In this document: positions 51,131-60,835 of the stretch, piece after piece | Position numbering within the stretch: position 1 is the first letter of the stretch | Layout of the letters: every line of letters starts with the position of its first letter | Origin: Cyanidium caldarium | Lineage: Eukaryota > Rhodophyta > Bangiophyceae > Cyanidiales > Cyanidiaceae | Reading direction: 5' to 3' | DNA length: 64,000 nucleotides | Assembly: GCA_026184775.1 (NCBI GenBank) | Contig: JANCYW010000007.1 | Location: 310,001 to 374,000, forward strand | The notes under the pieces: generated by a model | Told to the model about the DNA's origin: nothing | Databases searched by the model: none | The model's input: the letters and a program-made list of their open reading frames with translations, nothing else | Position numbers and translations under genes: made by a program

Positions 51131-52252
51131 TCAACATATCGCCTTGTCATACCTCCACAAGCAGCGCAACTGCTCCAGCAGTCCATGCGGTCCTGTTTCC
51201 ATCTCTCTTTCCAGCTCCTCCAGGATCACCGACGTCTCGTTCACGACATAGGCCGAGTGCACCAAATAAATCTCCTCCGCAAAAGGCAACGCCTGCAGCG
51301 AGCTCCACGGCACTTGGCCTTTCGGGCCACCCATGAGGGAGCCAGCGTGGTGGAACAGGCACGAGACGCTCACCTCAGCTGCGTGATCGCTGCCAAACCC
51401 GGTGGCCGTGGCCAGATAGACATCCCAGGCAAAGCCGCAAGAGCTGCCTCGCGGGTTGCAACCGAAATCTGCTATCGCGTGGCGAAAAAAGTCAGCTGCT
51501 TCATCTCCCATGCGATACAGGGCCGGCGACCCGTTGCGCCAGCCGCTGTCTCTCGCACTCTTATCCGCGGTACAGCCACTCTGTACAGCCAGTTTGTGAT
51601 TCGACAGCGCCCACCAGGCCGTGTCGGCCACCGCACCCAAAAAGTTGCCGCGGATAGGCACGGCGTCGGGTTCCATATACAAGGCATACCGGTAACGTGT
51701 GCGTAATGCGGGATGCCCAGCCAGTTCCGTGAACATAATCAGCGGCCCGTTATAGGCGCTGATAATATCCCCATTCTCGGTGCGGTTGTACACGTTTTGC
51801 GCGTCGGTGAGGTCGGCGGATACAAAGCGCAGCCGGTGGAAGCACTGCCGCGACCGCGGCGCGTGGCGCAGCTCCCGGCGAATCTGTCGCACCGAACTGC
51901 GGCTCAGCGGTTGGGCGGTGTAGATAATGAGGTCGGGTCGGGAGTGTGTGTGCGCGGTGGCATTGTCTGTAGGGCCTTTGGTGCTGCCGCACGGGAGTGT
52001 GCCGTTGGGCCAGCGCTCACTCTCCTAGTAGCGTATCAAGGTGCGCACGTCGGCCACGTGTTTCTCCAACGAGATGCTGATGAGCACGGCGAACAGATCG
52101 GGTGGCGCTTGGAGAGCGTGCCCCAGCAGCGGCCATGGCGCGTACTTGACCAGCAGCAAGGCTGGCATAGCGCACGCTGCCTAGCAAGCCAGCACCGTGA
52201 GCACCACCGTCCGTCGGAGGAGCGTCCCCCACACCCGAGAGCCGGGAATCAT
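51131..52252 (-). pseudogene. Type II membrane glycosyltransferase-like copy C, two in-frame stops
   Basis: 374 codons in one frame from ATG 52252, collinear with copies A and B, interrupted by TAG at 52181-52183 (in the presumed membrane span, TVVLTVLAC-stop) and TAG at 52025-52027 where the others have TGG (RY-stop-ESERWPNG for RYWESERWPNG). The remainder is well preserved: AYNGPLIMFTELAGHPALRT, YALYMEPDAVPIRGNF, WRNGSPALYRMGDEA, FHHAGS, LVHSAYV. The distal part after the second stop contains no obvious ATG near its beginning. Likely decayed recently, since reading frame and motifs are otherwise intact. Confidence 0.78.
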
Positions 52253-52460
52253 GAGGTAGATCTTTTGGTACAACACGAGGAGAGAACAAGGTGGCCGGTA
52301 GGGCTGCGAACAAGTTTGACGAAAAACTCGCGTGCGTTGCCCGATGCGCTCGCAACTTGGCCTGGCATGAGTGTCAGCCACTCCACATCTGCATCACGCC
52401 GAGAAACTAACATATATTGTGTCACTCGCGTGTCCCAATGAACACTCAACTTTTTCCTTG

Positions 52461-53594
52461 TCAATTGGCTACCCGACTCTCGCCGCCCGACATCCCCGTT
52501 CGCTCCTCCTCCCTCACACGTTCGTGTAATTTTTCCAAAACCGTGTGCGCCTCGTGCAGCACGTGCGCCGAGTGAAATAGCACCACCTTGTCGATGCCGG
52601 TGCGGTTGCGCAAGTCATCCCACTGAAAGCGGTCCGTCAGGCCTTGCCACGCCGAGCCCACGTGGAGAAAGCGGCACGTGTTATCCAGATCCTGCCTCCA
52701 CTGCTCGGTCAGCAGCCCGCAGCCGTAGAGGTACGCGTCCCAGGCGTAGTTGCACGTATTGCGCTCCATCGGTTTGCAGTGCAGCTGCTCGAAGCAGTCG
52801 CGAAAGCGCATCGAAGCGTACTTGCCCAACTGATACAATGCTGGCGAGCCGTTGCGCCAACCGTCGTAACGTTTGCGCTTGTCCGGCGCGCATCCGCCTT
52901 GCACCGCCAGTCTGCCTTCACTGGCAGCTCGCAACGCCTCCTGTTCCACCACGTGCAGCCAATCGCCGCGCACCGGCACCACGTCCGGCTCCATCCACAG
53001 CGCGTACTGGTAGCGGTGATACAACGCAGGATGGTAAGTGGCACACAGGAACATCAACAGCGGCCCGTTGTACTCGCTCACCACAAAGCCGTCCCAGCTC
53101 ATCTTGTACACGTTCACCTGGTCGCCCAGTCCGCACGAGGCAAATCGCAGCTCCCGGAAACACAAGCGCGTCGCCCGGCCGCTCTGAAACTCGGTGCGTA
53201 GTCGCCGCTTGGCCTCCTCCTCGAGCGGCTGGGCACTGAACACCACCAGGTCGGGAGCGTGGCGTGGCGACTCCGACCGCAGACTTCCAGGCGGTGCTGC
53301 TCGGGCGCACGGCCACGTGCCGTTGGGCCACTGCGAGCTGTCCCAGTAGCGCAGCAGTGCTCGCAGACTCACCTCCTCTTTTTGTACAGCGATGGGAACC
53401 ACCACGCCGAACAAATCGAGCTGATCTTTCCGAAAAAGCGACCGGAGGCCACGGCGCGACGGGTGACCTCGCAGGAACATCCCCAGCAGGGTGAGCAGGC
53501 CGGCCAGCACTACGAGCACCAGTGCCCGCCTCAGTACAGTGCCACGAAACCACACCGTGGCGATGCGTGTCAATGCCGCGCGTCGATTTCGCAT
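52461..53594 (-). CDS. Type II membrane glycosyltransferase-like protein, array copy D (divergent, intact)
   Basis: 377 residues from ATG 53594 (MRNRRAALTR); ATGs at 53651 and 53714 would lengthen the N-terminus. Basic tail, membrane span (LVLVVLAGLLTLLGMFL), then the same motif order as copy B with larger divergence: DLFGVVVPIAVQKEEVSLRA, RYWDSSQWPNGTWPCARA, DLVVFSAQPL, EYNGPLLMFL, YALWMEPDVVPVRGDW, WRNGSPALYQLGKYA, YAWDAYLYGCG, LFHSAHVLHEA. It is the outermost and most different member, possibly the founder from which A-C arose by tandem duplication. Divergent from the GT49-like gene, an arrangement compatible with co-regulation. Biochemical role is inferred. Confidence 0.74.
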   Translation of the reverse strand: MRNRRAALTRIATVWFRGTVLRRALVLVVLAGLLTLLGMFLRGHPSRRGLRSLFRKDQLDLFGVVVPIAVQKEEVSLRALLRYWDSSQWPNGTWPCARAAPPGSLRSESPRHAPDLVVFSAQPLEEEAKRRLRTEFQSGRATRLCFRELRFASCGLGDQVNVYKMSWDGFVVSEYNGPLLMFLCATYHPALYHRYQYALWMEPDVVPVRGDWLHVVEQEALRAASEGRLAVQGGCAPDKRKRYDGWRNGSPALYQLGKYASMRFRDCFEQLHCKPMERNTCNYAWDAYLYGCGLLTEQWRQDLDNTCRFLHVGSAWQGLTDRFQWDDLRNRTGIDKVVLFHSAHVLHEAHTVLEKLHERVREEERTGMSGGESRVAN

Positions 53595-53889
53595 TTTGTC
53601 GTTACCTAAAGTGCCCGATGGTTCTGCAAACCGACGGAGAGCAGCGCTCATGGGGTGACGCGGGTTGGAGGCGAAACAGCTGCAGAAATCTGCAACTGCC
53701 GCCGACGCGTCCATGACTTTGTTTATCGGTTGCGGTTTTTACTCTCAACTTGACCCTCGTTTTCATGCGTTGCAACGCTCTTCCACCGACCGTGCCCCCA
53801 TGACCAAATCAGTAGCTGCGATAGGTGGGGCGTCGGGCAGCCGACATGTACTGAATTTTCGTAGTGGACACGCGAATCGCGGTTCGACG

Positions 53890-55374
53890 ATGTGGACGGG
53901 CGCCGCAGACGAGGCGCTCATGGAGGACGGCGAGGTGGGGCGCTCGCACGGGGCCGGACGATTATGGAGGCAGCTGACACGACAGATGATGCTCACCGTG
54001 CTGCTGGTGGTGTTCGCGGTGGGGCCGATCCGGGCGGGCCGACGGTGGTGGGCGCTGGTGACGCACGTGCCCGCTTCGGGCGCACTCGAGCCGGACGCTT
54101 TGGACACCCGTTGGCTGAGCAGCGTGACCGCGGACTCTGCCCGAGCGCACCCGGAAGAGGACGTCTCATTGGGAGCGTCGTCGACAACGGTCCAGACCGA
54201 GTCCCTCCAACGCTGTGAGTCGGTGTTGGCGCAGCTGCAGTTCGCCTGTCGGGTGGTCGACAGCATGGCGCAGCTGAAGAACCGTCCGCGGCATCACTCG
54301 CTGGAAACGTGCCATGCCGAACAGGATCAAGTGCTGCAGCAGTGTGTGCGAGAGCGACGTGTGCCCACGCGCGACACTGCCAGTCTGACGGCGCCTGCGC
54401 TGCGCACCGTGCCGTACTTCTTGGCCGGTTCGTGGCAGACAACAGGCAACGAATCCGGGGCGTCGTCCGCGAATTCGCCGCCACTCACCTTGGCCACGCA
54501 CTGGTCGACGGACAAGTTGGAACAGTTTATTCGACAGGCGCGCCAATGGCCGGGACCCATTTCAGCGACAGTGTTCGTGCGCGACCCACTTACGGAAATT
54601 CCGGCGCTGTTGCAGGCGCTGCCGCCCGACGTGCAGCACCGCACCGATGTGCATCTGCTGCTGAGTGGAGCGTATGCGCGCGCCGCCAGCCATTACCCGT
54701 TCAACGCGGCGCGCAACTTGGCGCTGGACAATGTGCGCACGCCGTTCGCGCTGATGCTGGACGTGGACTTTCTGCCCAGCGCCAGCGTGTTGCGGGAGTT
54801 TACCACGCTCATGGAGCACAGCCTGTTGCGCGACCAGATGCAACAGGGCCGCGCCCTTCTGGTCGTGCCGGCGTTCGAAGTGCTGCGCGCCCCAGACACC
54901 CCTCAGGCGGCACTGCCGCGAGACAAACGCGAACTGACCGCCGCTGTGGCCTCTGGCACGGTTGCGCCGTTCCACGTGCGGGAGTACTGGTCGGGCCACG
55001 GCCCGACCGACTTCAAACACTGGTTGGAGCTAGGCACGCCCGCCAACGTCGACCAGATCACCTCGGTGTTTTACCGGGTGGACTATGTGGACGGTTTCGA
55101 GCCGTATCTCATCGCCTACACACACGGCTTGCCGCGTTACGACGACCGCTTTGTGGGTTACGGGTGGAACAAGCAGAGCTTCGTGAAGGAGCTCTCCATG
55201 GCCGGTTACCACTTCTACGTCATGCCGGAGAGCTTCCTCCTCCACATCAATCACCCGTACACGCCGCAGCGCAACCAGCAAAAGCACGAGAACCTCCACA
55301 GCGGCGACTCGAGCAAATGGCGCTCCGAAGAGCGACTGCGACGACTGTACGGCGAGCCGCTGTGGAGGCGGTAA
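53890..55374 (+). CDS. GT49 (LARGE/B4GAT1-like) glycosyltransferase
   Basis: 494 residues from ATG 53890; in-frame ATGs at 53800 and 53713 add 30 and 59 residues. Type II topology: basic tail, membrane span (QMMLTVLLVVFAVGPI), stem, then the GT49 domain: YPFNAARNLALDNVRTPFAL, metal-binding LMLDVDFLPS (DxD), LLVVPAFEVL, the pair VDGFEPYLIA and LPRYDDRFVGYGWNKQSFVK, and PESFLLHINHPYT. LARGE and B4GAT1 GT49 domains transfer glucuronic acid in beta-1,3 linkage onto xylose; the acceptor here is unknown. Golgi location expected. Head-to-head with array copy D. Stem Cys residues (about 115-150) may form disulfides. Confidence 0.88.
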   Translation: MWTGAADEALMEDGEVGRSHGAGRLWRQLTRQMMLTVLLVVFAVGPIRAGRRWWALVTHVPASGALEPDALDTRWLSSVTADSARAHPEEDVSLGASSTTVQTESLQRCESVLAQLQFACRVVDSMAQLKNRPRHHSLETCHAEQDQVLQQCVRERRVPTRDTASLTAPALRTVPYFLAGSWQTTGNESGASSANSPPLTLATHWSTDKLEQFIRQARQWPGPISATVFVRDPLTEIPALLQALPPDVQHRTDVHLLLSGAYARAASHYPFNAARNLALDNVRTPFALMLDVDFLPSASVLREFTTLMEHSLLRDQMQQGRALLVVPAFEVLRAPDTPQAALPRDKRELTAAVASGTVAPFHVREYWSGHGPTDFKHWLELGTPANVDQITSVFYRVDYVDGFEPYLIAYTHGLPRYDDRFVGYGWNKQSFVKELSMAGYHFYVMPESFLLHINHPYTPQRNQQKHENLHSGDSSKWRSEERLRRLYGEPLWRR

Positions 55375-55461
55375 GCCGAGTGGAGAGAGGTTTGCGTGGA
55401 TGCTGAGCGCCGGGAGACGGTAGGCACGATACGAGCCGAACCGCATCGCGTCTTTCCCATT

Positions 55462-58400
55462 CTATCCCTCTGAGTCGCGGTGTCGTCGTTTCATCCACTT
55501 GAACAGCTCGTCCAGCGGGATGACCGGCGCGCACAACAGCAGAATACGCCACCAATCTGCCACGGTCAGCGGCTCGACGCCAAACACTTGTTGCGGCAGC
55601 GGCAGCTCCAACACCAACACCTGCAACGCCACCGACAGGCCGATGGCCAGCAACAGCCACCGATTGGACACCAGCAGCTGCGGCCGCAACAGCACCGACT
55701 GGGTGTCCGACAAGGCATTCAACGCGTTGAACATCTCCGCCACCACCAGCGTGGTCATGGCCAGCGAGCGTGCATGTGCCGTTGCCGCATCACCGCTTCC
55801 CGCGCTCTGATACGCGGCCACCGTCACCGCACCGATGTAGGTGCCCATGGCCAGGTATCGCGCGAGCTCGCCGCGTAGGCCGCCGCGCACATTCAAGAAC
55901 GGTTCATCGCGACGCCGCGGCGGCCGTTGCATCGCCGTCGGATCACTCGGGTTAAAACTGAGCGCCGTGGCCGGCAGGCCGTCGGTCACCAGGTTCACCC
56001 ACAGCAACTGCACCGGGGCGAGAATTTCCGGTATGCCGAAGCACAACGACGCCGCCAGCACCGCCACCACCTCACCGATATTGCTGCTCAGCAGGTAGCG
56101 AATAAACTGGCGCATGTTGGAGTAGATGGAGCGGCCCTCCTCCACGGCCGCCACGATGGTGGAAAAGTCATCGTCCGTGATGACCATATCGGCGGCCGCC
56201 TTGGCCACCGCCGTGCCGCTGCCCATGGCGATGCCCACGTCGGCGCCTTTCAGGGCGGGCGCGTCGTTCACGCCATCACCGGTCATGCCTACCACATCGT
56301 TACGGGCGCGCTGCAGGCTCTGCACGATGCGCAGTTTGTGACGCGGTTCGATGCGCGAAAACACCCGCGCGGCCGCGATGCGTTCATCCGGCACGTCGCC
56401 GCGCAGAAATTCCGCCCCGTCCACCACCGCCACCCCCTCCTCCTCCGAGTCGGTGGTGAACAGTCCGATCTGGCGGGCTATGGCTTGCGCTGTCAGCGCG
56501 TTATCGCCGGTCACCATCACCGTGCGAATGCCAGCGGTGCGACATTTGTCGATGGCCTGTTGCACTTGCGGGCGCGGTGGATCTTGTAGGCCAGCCACCG
56601 CCAGGAATTCCAATCGGTCCTCGGTGGCCTGCCACGCATCACCGGGCACGTTGCGTTTGAACGCCAGAGCGATGCAGCGCAGGCCGCGACGCGACAGCTC
56701 GGCGGTGGCGCGCTGAATATCGCCAGCGGCAGTGCCCTGAACACTCTCCGGGGTGCATAGCGGCAGCACCGATTCGGGAGCGCCTTTGACCAACAAGTAG
56801 CGTCCGCCCAGCAGGGCCGTCCCCGCCGACAATTCCACCTCCACACTCATGCGCTTGCGCTCGCGGTCAAATTCGTTCACCTGCACGACGCGGCCGTGAC
56901 GCTCCCAGTGGTGCTTGTTGCCGGCGCCGCCGGCCGTTCCGTCCGCCGCGCTGCTGCCGTTGCGGGCGTGCCACAGGCGCTCGCCTTCGCGCAGCAGCGC
57001 CAATTCGGTGGCATCGCCGATGCCCTCCACGGTGGCCTCGGTACACAGCGCCAATACCAGCAGCAGCGCCTCCTCGCCGCCATCAGCGTTGCGGACCATA
57101 TCCGCCACTTTCATGCGGTTCTGGGTGAGCGTGCCGGTCTTGTCGGAGCAGATCACCGAGGTGCAACCGAGCGTCTCTACACACGGTAACGAGCGAATGA
57201 GCACGCCTCGCTGCGACATGCGCCGCGTGCCCAACGCTAAGCTCGTGGTGATCACCGCCGGCAGACCTTCGGGCACGGCGGCCACCGCCAGCGCCACCGC
57301 AAACTTGAACGACTCGATGCCGTCGCGTGCCAACTGCTCCCAGTCATCCGCAGTGGCGATCGGCGCCGCGGCACCGTTCGCCGCCGCCATCCATCGCCGC
57401 AGCGCATCCCACGCCTCGGGCGCCATGTTCAGCACGAACACCGCTGCGCAGATGCCCAGAATAATCGAGGTGAGCGTCTCGCCCAGCCGGTCGATCTGTT
57501 CGGTGAGCGGCGTCTTGAGCACCGGCGCCTTCTCGCTCCTCCCCTGGTCGCCGTCGCCCTGGCCACTCAGATGGGCGCGGATGGAGCCCATAACGGTGTT
57601 CGGGCCGGTGCGTAACACGACGCCCAGGCAGCGCCCTTTGGTGACGGTTGTGCCCGAGAACAGACAATTACACTGCTCCTGCAGCGGCAGGTCGGTGTCG
57701 GTGGCCGCGCCCCCCGCCAACGACACCCGCTCGGCCTGCTTTTCCACGCCCACCGATTCACCGGTCAGCACCGCCTGATCCGCCAGTAGCGTCTTGGACA
57801 GCAGCCGCACGACGCGCACGTCGGCCGGCACCAGATCGCCGGCGCGCAATTCCACCACATCGCCGGGTACCAGCTCGGCCGCATCCACCACCTGCTTGGC
57901 GCCACCATCACGAACGACCACCGCCCGCTCGGTCACGTACGCCTGCATGGCGCGGATGGATTCGTCGGCACGCGACTCCAGCAGCGCCCCGATGCTGGCG
58001 TTGATCACCAGGATGGCCAGAATCACCAGCGGCTCTACGTACGCCGACAGTTGCTGCTCATCGGCAACGTACGCCAGCAAAAACGACACGCCCGCTGCCC
58101 CCAGCAGTATCTGCACCAGACGGTCCTCAAACTGTGTCAACAGGCGCCGCCATAGCGGTTCCACCTCCTCCTCCGGCAGCCGGTTCAGGCCGTACGCCCG
58201 CAGGCGCTCTCGGACGGTGGCGGTGTCCAGACCGCCGGCCAAGTTCACCCTTAGCTGTGATGCCACCGCATCCGGAGCTTCAAAGTACTGCCGTGACGAT
58301 ACCGGCCGACGATCCGCCTCGGCGGTCGACGTGGTGGTCTCCAGGGACGCGCGCCACTGGCGATAGGTTGATCGGTGCGCGAAGGGTCGGGTGCCAATGG

Positions 58401-58572
58401 CCGGCGTTGGTGCTCTCCGGCAACGCTGCCGCGCTGCCGAGACTGGCAACTGGTGAAATATCCGACGCTGAGGAATGGAGTGCACAGCACCAAGTAACCT
58501 CCGTTGCCGAGCGCTGGTCGCAAGTGCCTCGGGCAGCGCACCCGCCACAAACGCCGCCCGCGACGGCCCCAT
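55462..58572 (-). CDS. SERCA-type (P2A) Ca2+-transporting ATPase with long N-terminal extension
   Basis: 1036 residues. Motifs: LVQILLGAAGVSFLLAYV, PGDVVELRAGDLVPADVRVV, QAVLTGESVGVEK (TGES), AVALAVAAVPEGLPAVITTS (M4 Ca2+ site), phosphorylation VICSDKTGTLTQN, LVKGAPESVLP, VVGMTGDGVNDAPALK, QFIRYLLSSNIGEVVAVL (M5), QLLWVNLVTDGLPATALSFN (M6 site, with N..TD). These are P2A (SERCA/ECA) residues. The family's normal N-terminus aligns from about residue 105; the preceding 100 residues are Arg/Ala/Ser-rich with few acids (RQRRLLGAVHSIPQRRIFHQ), like an organelle presequence, unusual for SERCA. The start is ATG 58572. The C-terminus lacks a KDEL-like signal. Divergent from mitochondrial processing peptidase. 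Confidence 0.93.
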   Translation of the reverse strand: MGPSRAAFVAGALPEALATSARQRRLLGAVHSIPQRRIFHQLPVSAARQRCRRAPTPAIGTRPFAHRSTYRQWRASLETTTSTAEADRRPVSSRQYFEAPDAVASQLRVNLAGGLDTATVRERLRAYGLNRLPEEEVEPLWRRLLTQFEDRLVQILLGAAGVSFLLAYVADEQQLSAYVEPLVILAILVINASIGALLESRADESIRAMQAYVTERAVVVRDGGAKQVVDAAELVPGDVVELRAGDLVPADVRVVRLLSKTLLADQAVLTGESVGVEKQAERVSLAGGAATDTDLPLQEQCNCLFSGTTVTKGRCLGVVLRTGPNTVMGSIRAHLSGQGDGDQGRSEKAPVLKTPLTEQIDRLGETLTSIILGICAAVFVLNMAPEAWDALRRWMAAANGAAAPIATADDWEQLARDGIESFKFAVALAVAAVPEGLPAVITTSLALGTRRMSQRGVLIRSLPCVETLGCTSVICSDKTGTLTQNRMKVADMVRNADGGEEALLLVLALCTEATVEGIGDATELALLREGERLWHARNGSSAADGTAGGAGNKHHWERHGRVVQVNEFDRERKRMSVEVELSAGTALLGGRYLLVKGAPESVLPLCTPESVQGTAAGDIQRATAELSRRGLRCIALAFKRNVPGDAWQATEDRLEFLAVAGLQDPPRPQVQQAIDKCRTAGIRTVMVTGDNALTAQAIARQIGLFTTDSEEEGVAVVDGAEFLRGDVPDERIAAARVFSRIEPRHKLRIVQSLQRARNDVVGMTGDGVNDAPALKGADVGIAMGSGTAVAKAAADMVITDDDFSTIVAAVEEGRSIYSNMRQFIRYLLSSNIGEVVAVLAASLCFGIPEILAPVQLLWVNLVTDGLPATALSFNPSDPTAMQRPPRRRDEPFLNVRGGLRGELARYLAMGTYIGAVTVAAYQSAGSGDAATAHARSLAMTTLVVAEMFNALNALSDTQSVLLRPQLLVSNRWLLLAIGLSVALQVLVLELPLPQQVFGVEPLTVADWWRILLLCAPVIPLDELFKWMKRRHRDSEG

Positions 58573-58869
58573 CGAAGCACCCACAGCGCCACCAAGGACG
58601 TTTCCGCGCTTCTATTCCTGATTGCCACTCAATCTAGTCTTGTGCAACGCCTCCTACACGCGTCTCCATTCCCGCTCTATGGCCTTCTTGCAAGCCGCCT
58701 CCTGACCTCGTCACCTGAAACCTCGCCCTCCCCTTCTGACGACCGAATCCGTCGGCCGGATCAGCGCGTCTCGGTCGCGGTCCAACGACCGTGGCGCTCC
58801 TGTGTGCCCGAGCGCTTCTCCCATCACCGGGCAGCGCCTGGTGAGATCGGATCGACCACGAACGTGACG

Positions 58870-60459
58870 ATGCGTCTCAGGGGATCGTTCACCGCTCCGT
58901 GCATCGCCTACTCTGCTATGCTACCGCGGTTGAGTGGGCTGCGCCGGCCCGCCTGCCGCCTGCTGAGCACTGCTGCCAACGGCGGCCACGGTCTTCCGGT
59001 CGCCATGGCGTTGCCCACGCTACAGAACACCAATTACGCGCCGACGGGGCTGCGGGCTGCCCTGAAGCGAGTGTTGGGCGAGCACGCGCAACCGTTGCCG
59101 CCTGATTATCGGGTGGATCCGCGGTTGCTGATGCAGACGCCCACGCAGGTGAGTCGGCTGTCGAACGGGCTGCGGGTGGCCACCGAAGAGGTGGACACGC
59201 CGACGGCCACCGTCGGGCTGTGGTTAGACACCGGCACACGCTTTGAGCCGGCGGCAGCCAACGGGGTGGCGCACTTTTTGGAGCACCTGATATTCAAGGG
59301 CACCGGGCGGCGCACGCAGCACCAGTTGGAGGTGGAGGTGGAAGATATGGGCGCGCAGCTGAACGCGTACACTTCACGCGAACAGACGGTGTATTTTGCG
59401 CGCTGTTTGGGTGACAGCGTACCGCGCTCCTTGGGGCTACTGGCGGATATCCTGCAGAACAGCCTGCTGGATGCGGGCGCGGTGGAGCGCGAGCGCGACG
59501 TGATCCTGCGCGAGATGGAGGACATTGAGTCGCAGCCGGAGGAGGTGCTGTTCGATTATCTGCACAGCACCGCCTTTCAGGGCACTCCGCTGGCGCGCAC
59601 CATTCTGGGCACGCTGCAGAACATTCAGACGCTGAAGCGGGAGGACCTGGTGGCGTACATTGAGAGCCACTATCAGCCGCATCGGATGGTGTTGGTGGGT
59701 GCGGGCGGGCGCATTCGACACGATTCTTTCGTGGAGATGGCCGAGCAGCTGTTCGGCAAGATACCACGAGGCCGCGACGAGAATGTGGCGTCGGAGAGTT
59801 TGGCAGCGGCCGAGCCGGCCTACTTTACCGGCTCGGAGGTGCGCATCCGCAACGACGATATGCCGCTGGCGCACTTCGCGCTGGCGTACGAGACCTGCGG
59901 CTGGACGCACCCGGACGCGCCGGCGTTCATGGTGATGCAGGCGCTGCTGGGCGCGTACGACCGCGGATCGGCGCTCAGCCGCCAAGCGTCATCGCGACTC
60001 GGCAGGGGCCTGCGCGACGTGCCCGTGTGTGTCAACAGCCAGGCGTTCAACACCTCGTACACCGACACCGGCTTGTTCGGGGTGTACAGCGTGACCGAGC
60101 CATCCAATCTGGACGATGTGGTGCACGCGGTGCAGATGCAGGTGACCGGCATGGCGTACAAGGTGGACGAATCGGAGGTGGAGCGCGCCAAGCTGCAGCT
60201 GAAAACGTCCATGCTGCTGCAGTTGTCCGATTCGTGTGCGGTGGCGGAGGACATCGGCCGCCAGTTGCTCACCTACGGCCGGCGAATGTCGTTGGCCGAG
60301 GCGTTCGCCCGCATCGATGCCGTCACCGCTGACAGCGTCGTCCGCATCGCCGGCAAGTACCTGTGTGATAGCGAGCTGGCAGTCGCCTCGCTTGGGCCGG
60401 TAGCCTCGCTGCCGGATCTGCTGTGGATGCGGCGGCGCACCTACTGGCTCCGTTATTGA
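58870..60459 (+). CDS. MPPB: Mitochondrial processing peptidase beta subunit
   Basis: 529 residues from ATG 58870 (513 from ATG 58918). The M16 zinc peptidase site HFLEHLIFKGT (HxxEH, about residues 135-139) is intact, with the distal zinc-ligand Glu region RERDVILREMEDIESQPEEV. LNAYTSREQTVYFARCL, QGTPLARTILGTLQNIQTLK, FALAYETCGW and VPVCVNSQAFNTSYTDTGLF are conserved in MPP beta. With MPP alpha it removes presequences in the matrix; in plants and some protists it also sits in complex III as core protein. The N-terminus (LRRPACRLLSTAAN) is a typical presequence with an R-x-L-S-T-like cleavage context. Confidence 0.94.
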   Translation: MRLRGSFTAPCIAYSAMLPRLSGLRRPACRLLSTAANGGHGLPVAMALPTLQNTNYAPTGLRAALKRVLGEHAQPLPPDYRVDPRLLMQTPTQVSRLSNGLRVATEEVDTPTATVGLWLDTGTRFEPAAANGVAHFLEHLIFKGTGRRTQHQLEVEVEDMGAQLNAYTSREQTVYFARCLGDSVPRSLGLLADILQNSLLDAGAVERERDVILREMEDIESQPEEVLFDYLHSTAFQGTPLARTILGTLQNIQTLKREDLVAYIESHYQPHRMVLVGAGGRIRHDSFVEMAEQLFGKIPRGRDENVASESLAAAEPAYFTGSEVRIRNDDMPLAHFALAYETCGWTHPDAPAFMVMQALLGAYDRGSALSRQASSRLGRGLRDVPVCVNSQAFNTSYTDTGLFGVYSVTEPSNLDDVVHAVQMQVTGMAYKVDESEVERAKLQLKTSMLLQLSDSCAVAEDIGRQLLTYGRRMSLAEAFARIDAVTADSVVRIAGKYLCDSELAVASLGPVASLPDLLWMRRRTYWLRY

Positions 60460-60835
60460 GAGGAGAGAGAGCGAAGTGCTGCTTGTCGGTGGATGTTTGG
60501 TTGGAGTAAAGGTCGCCGGTATGCTATCATCTCTTTGACTGGAACCTCGGCGATGTGCGCGCATTCATCGTGGACGCTTTGCAGCAGATTGCGTTCAGAG
60601 CTTGAACGTTCGACGGGCCGATGCGATTCTGGGCCTCCGCAGACGGCACTCGTTCAGGGCAGCGGCGAATCGGTTGTGGGCGAAAAGACGATCGGGCGAG
60701 CGCTTGCAGACACTGCTCGGAGATTGAACGTTTGTCGGACTGATAGACGCCCACTTTAGGACGCTCGTTTGCTGCCGTCGAGGATCGGCAGCGCGAGCAC
60801 CGGAACAGCCCCTACTTGACCTCCGGCGCCAGGTG
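60460..60835. other. Spacer with diverged direct repeat
   Basis: 376 bp after MPP beta. A GA-rich run follows the stop. Two similar segments, around 60575-60622 and 60699-60742, share GCTTTGCAG/GCTTGCAG and TTGAACGTT plus surrounding bases with an offset of about 121-122 bp. An 88-codon plus-strand frame (60493-60759) shows no protein-like feature and is not called. Confidence 0.4.

Noticed and set aside
48335-52252. TAA/TAG reassigned as sense codons, explaining the stops in copies A and C
   Set aside because: TAA, TAG and TGA all end clear genes in this window (for example TAG for isoamylase and GDH, TAA for TFIIF alpha and HD2-like), so the standard code applies.
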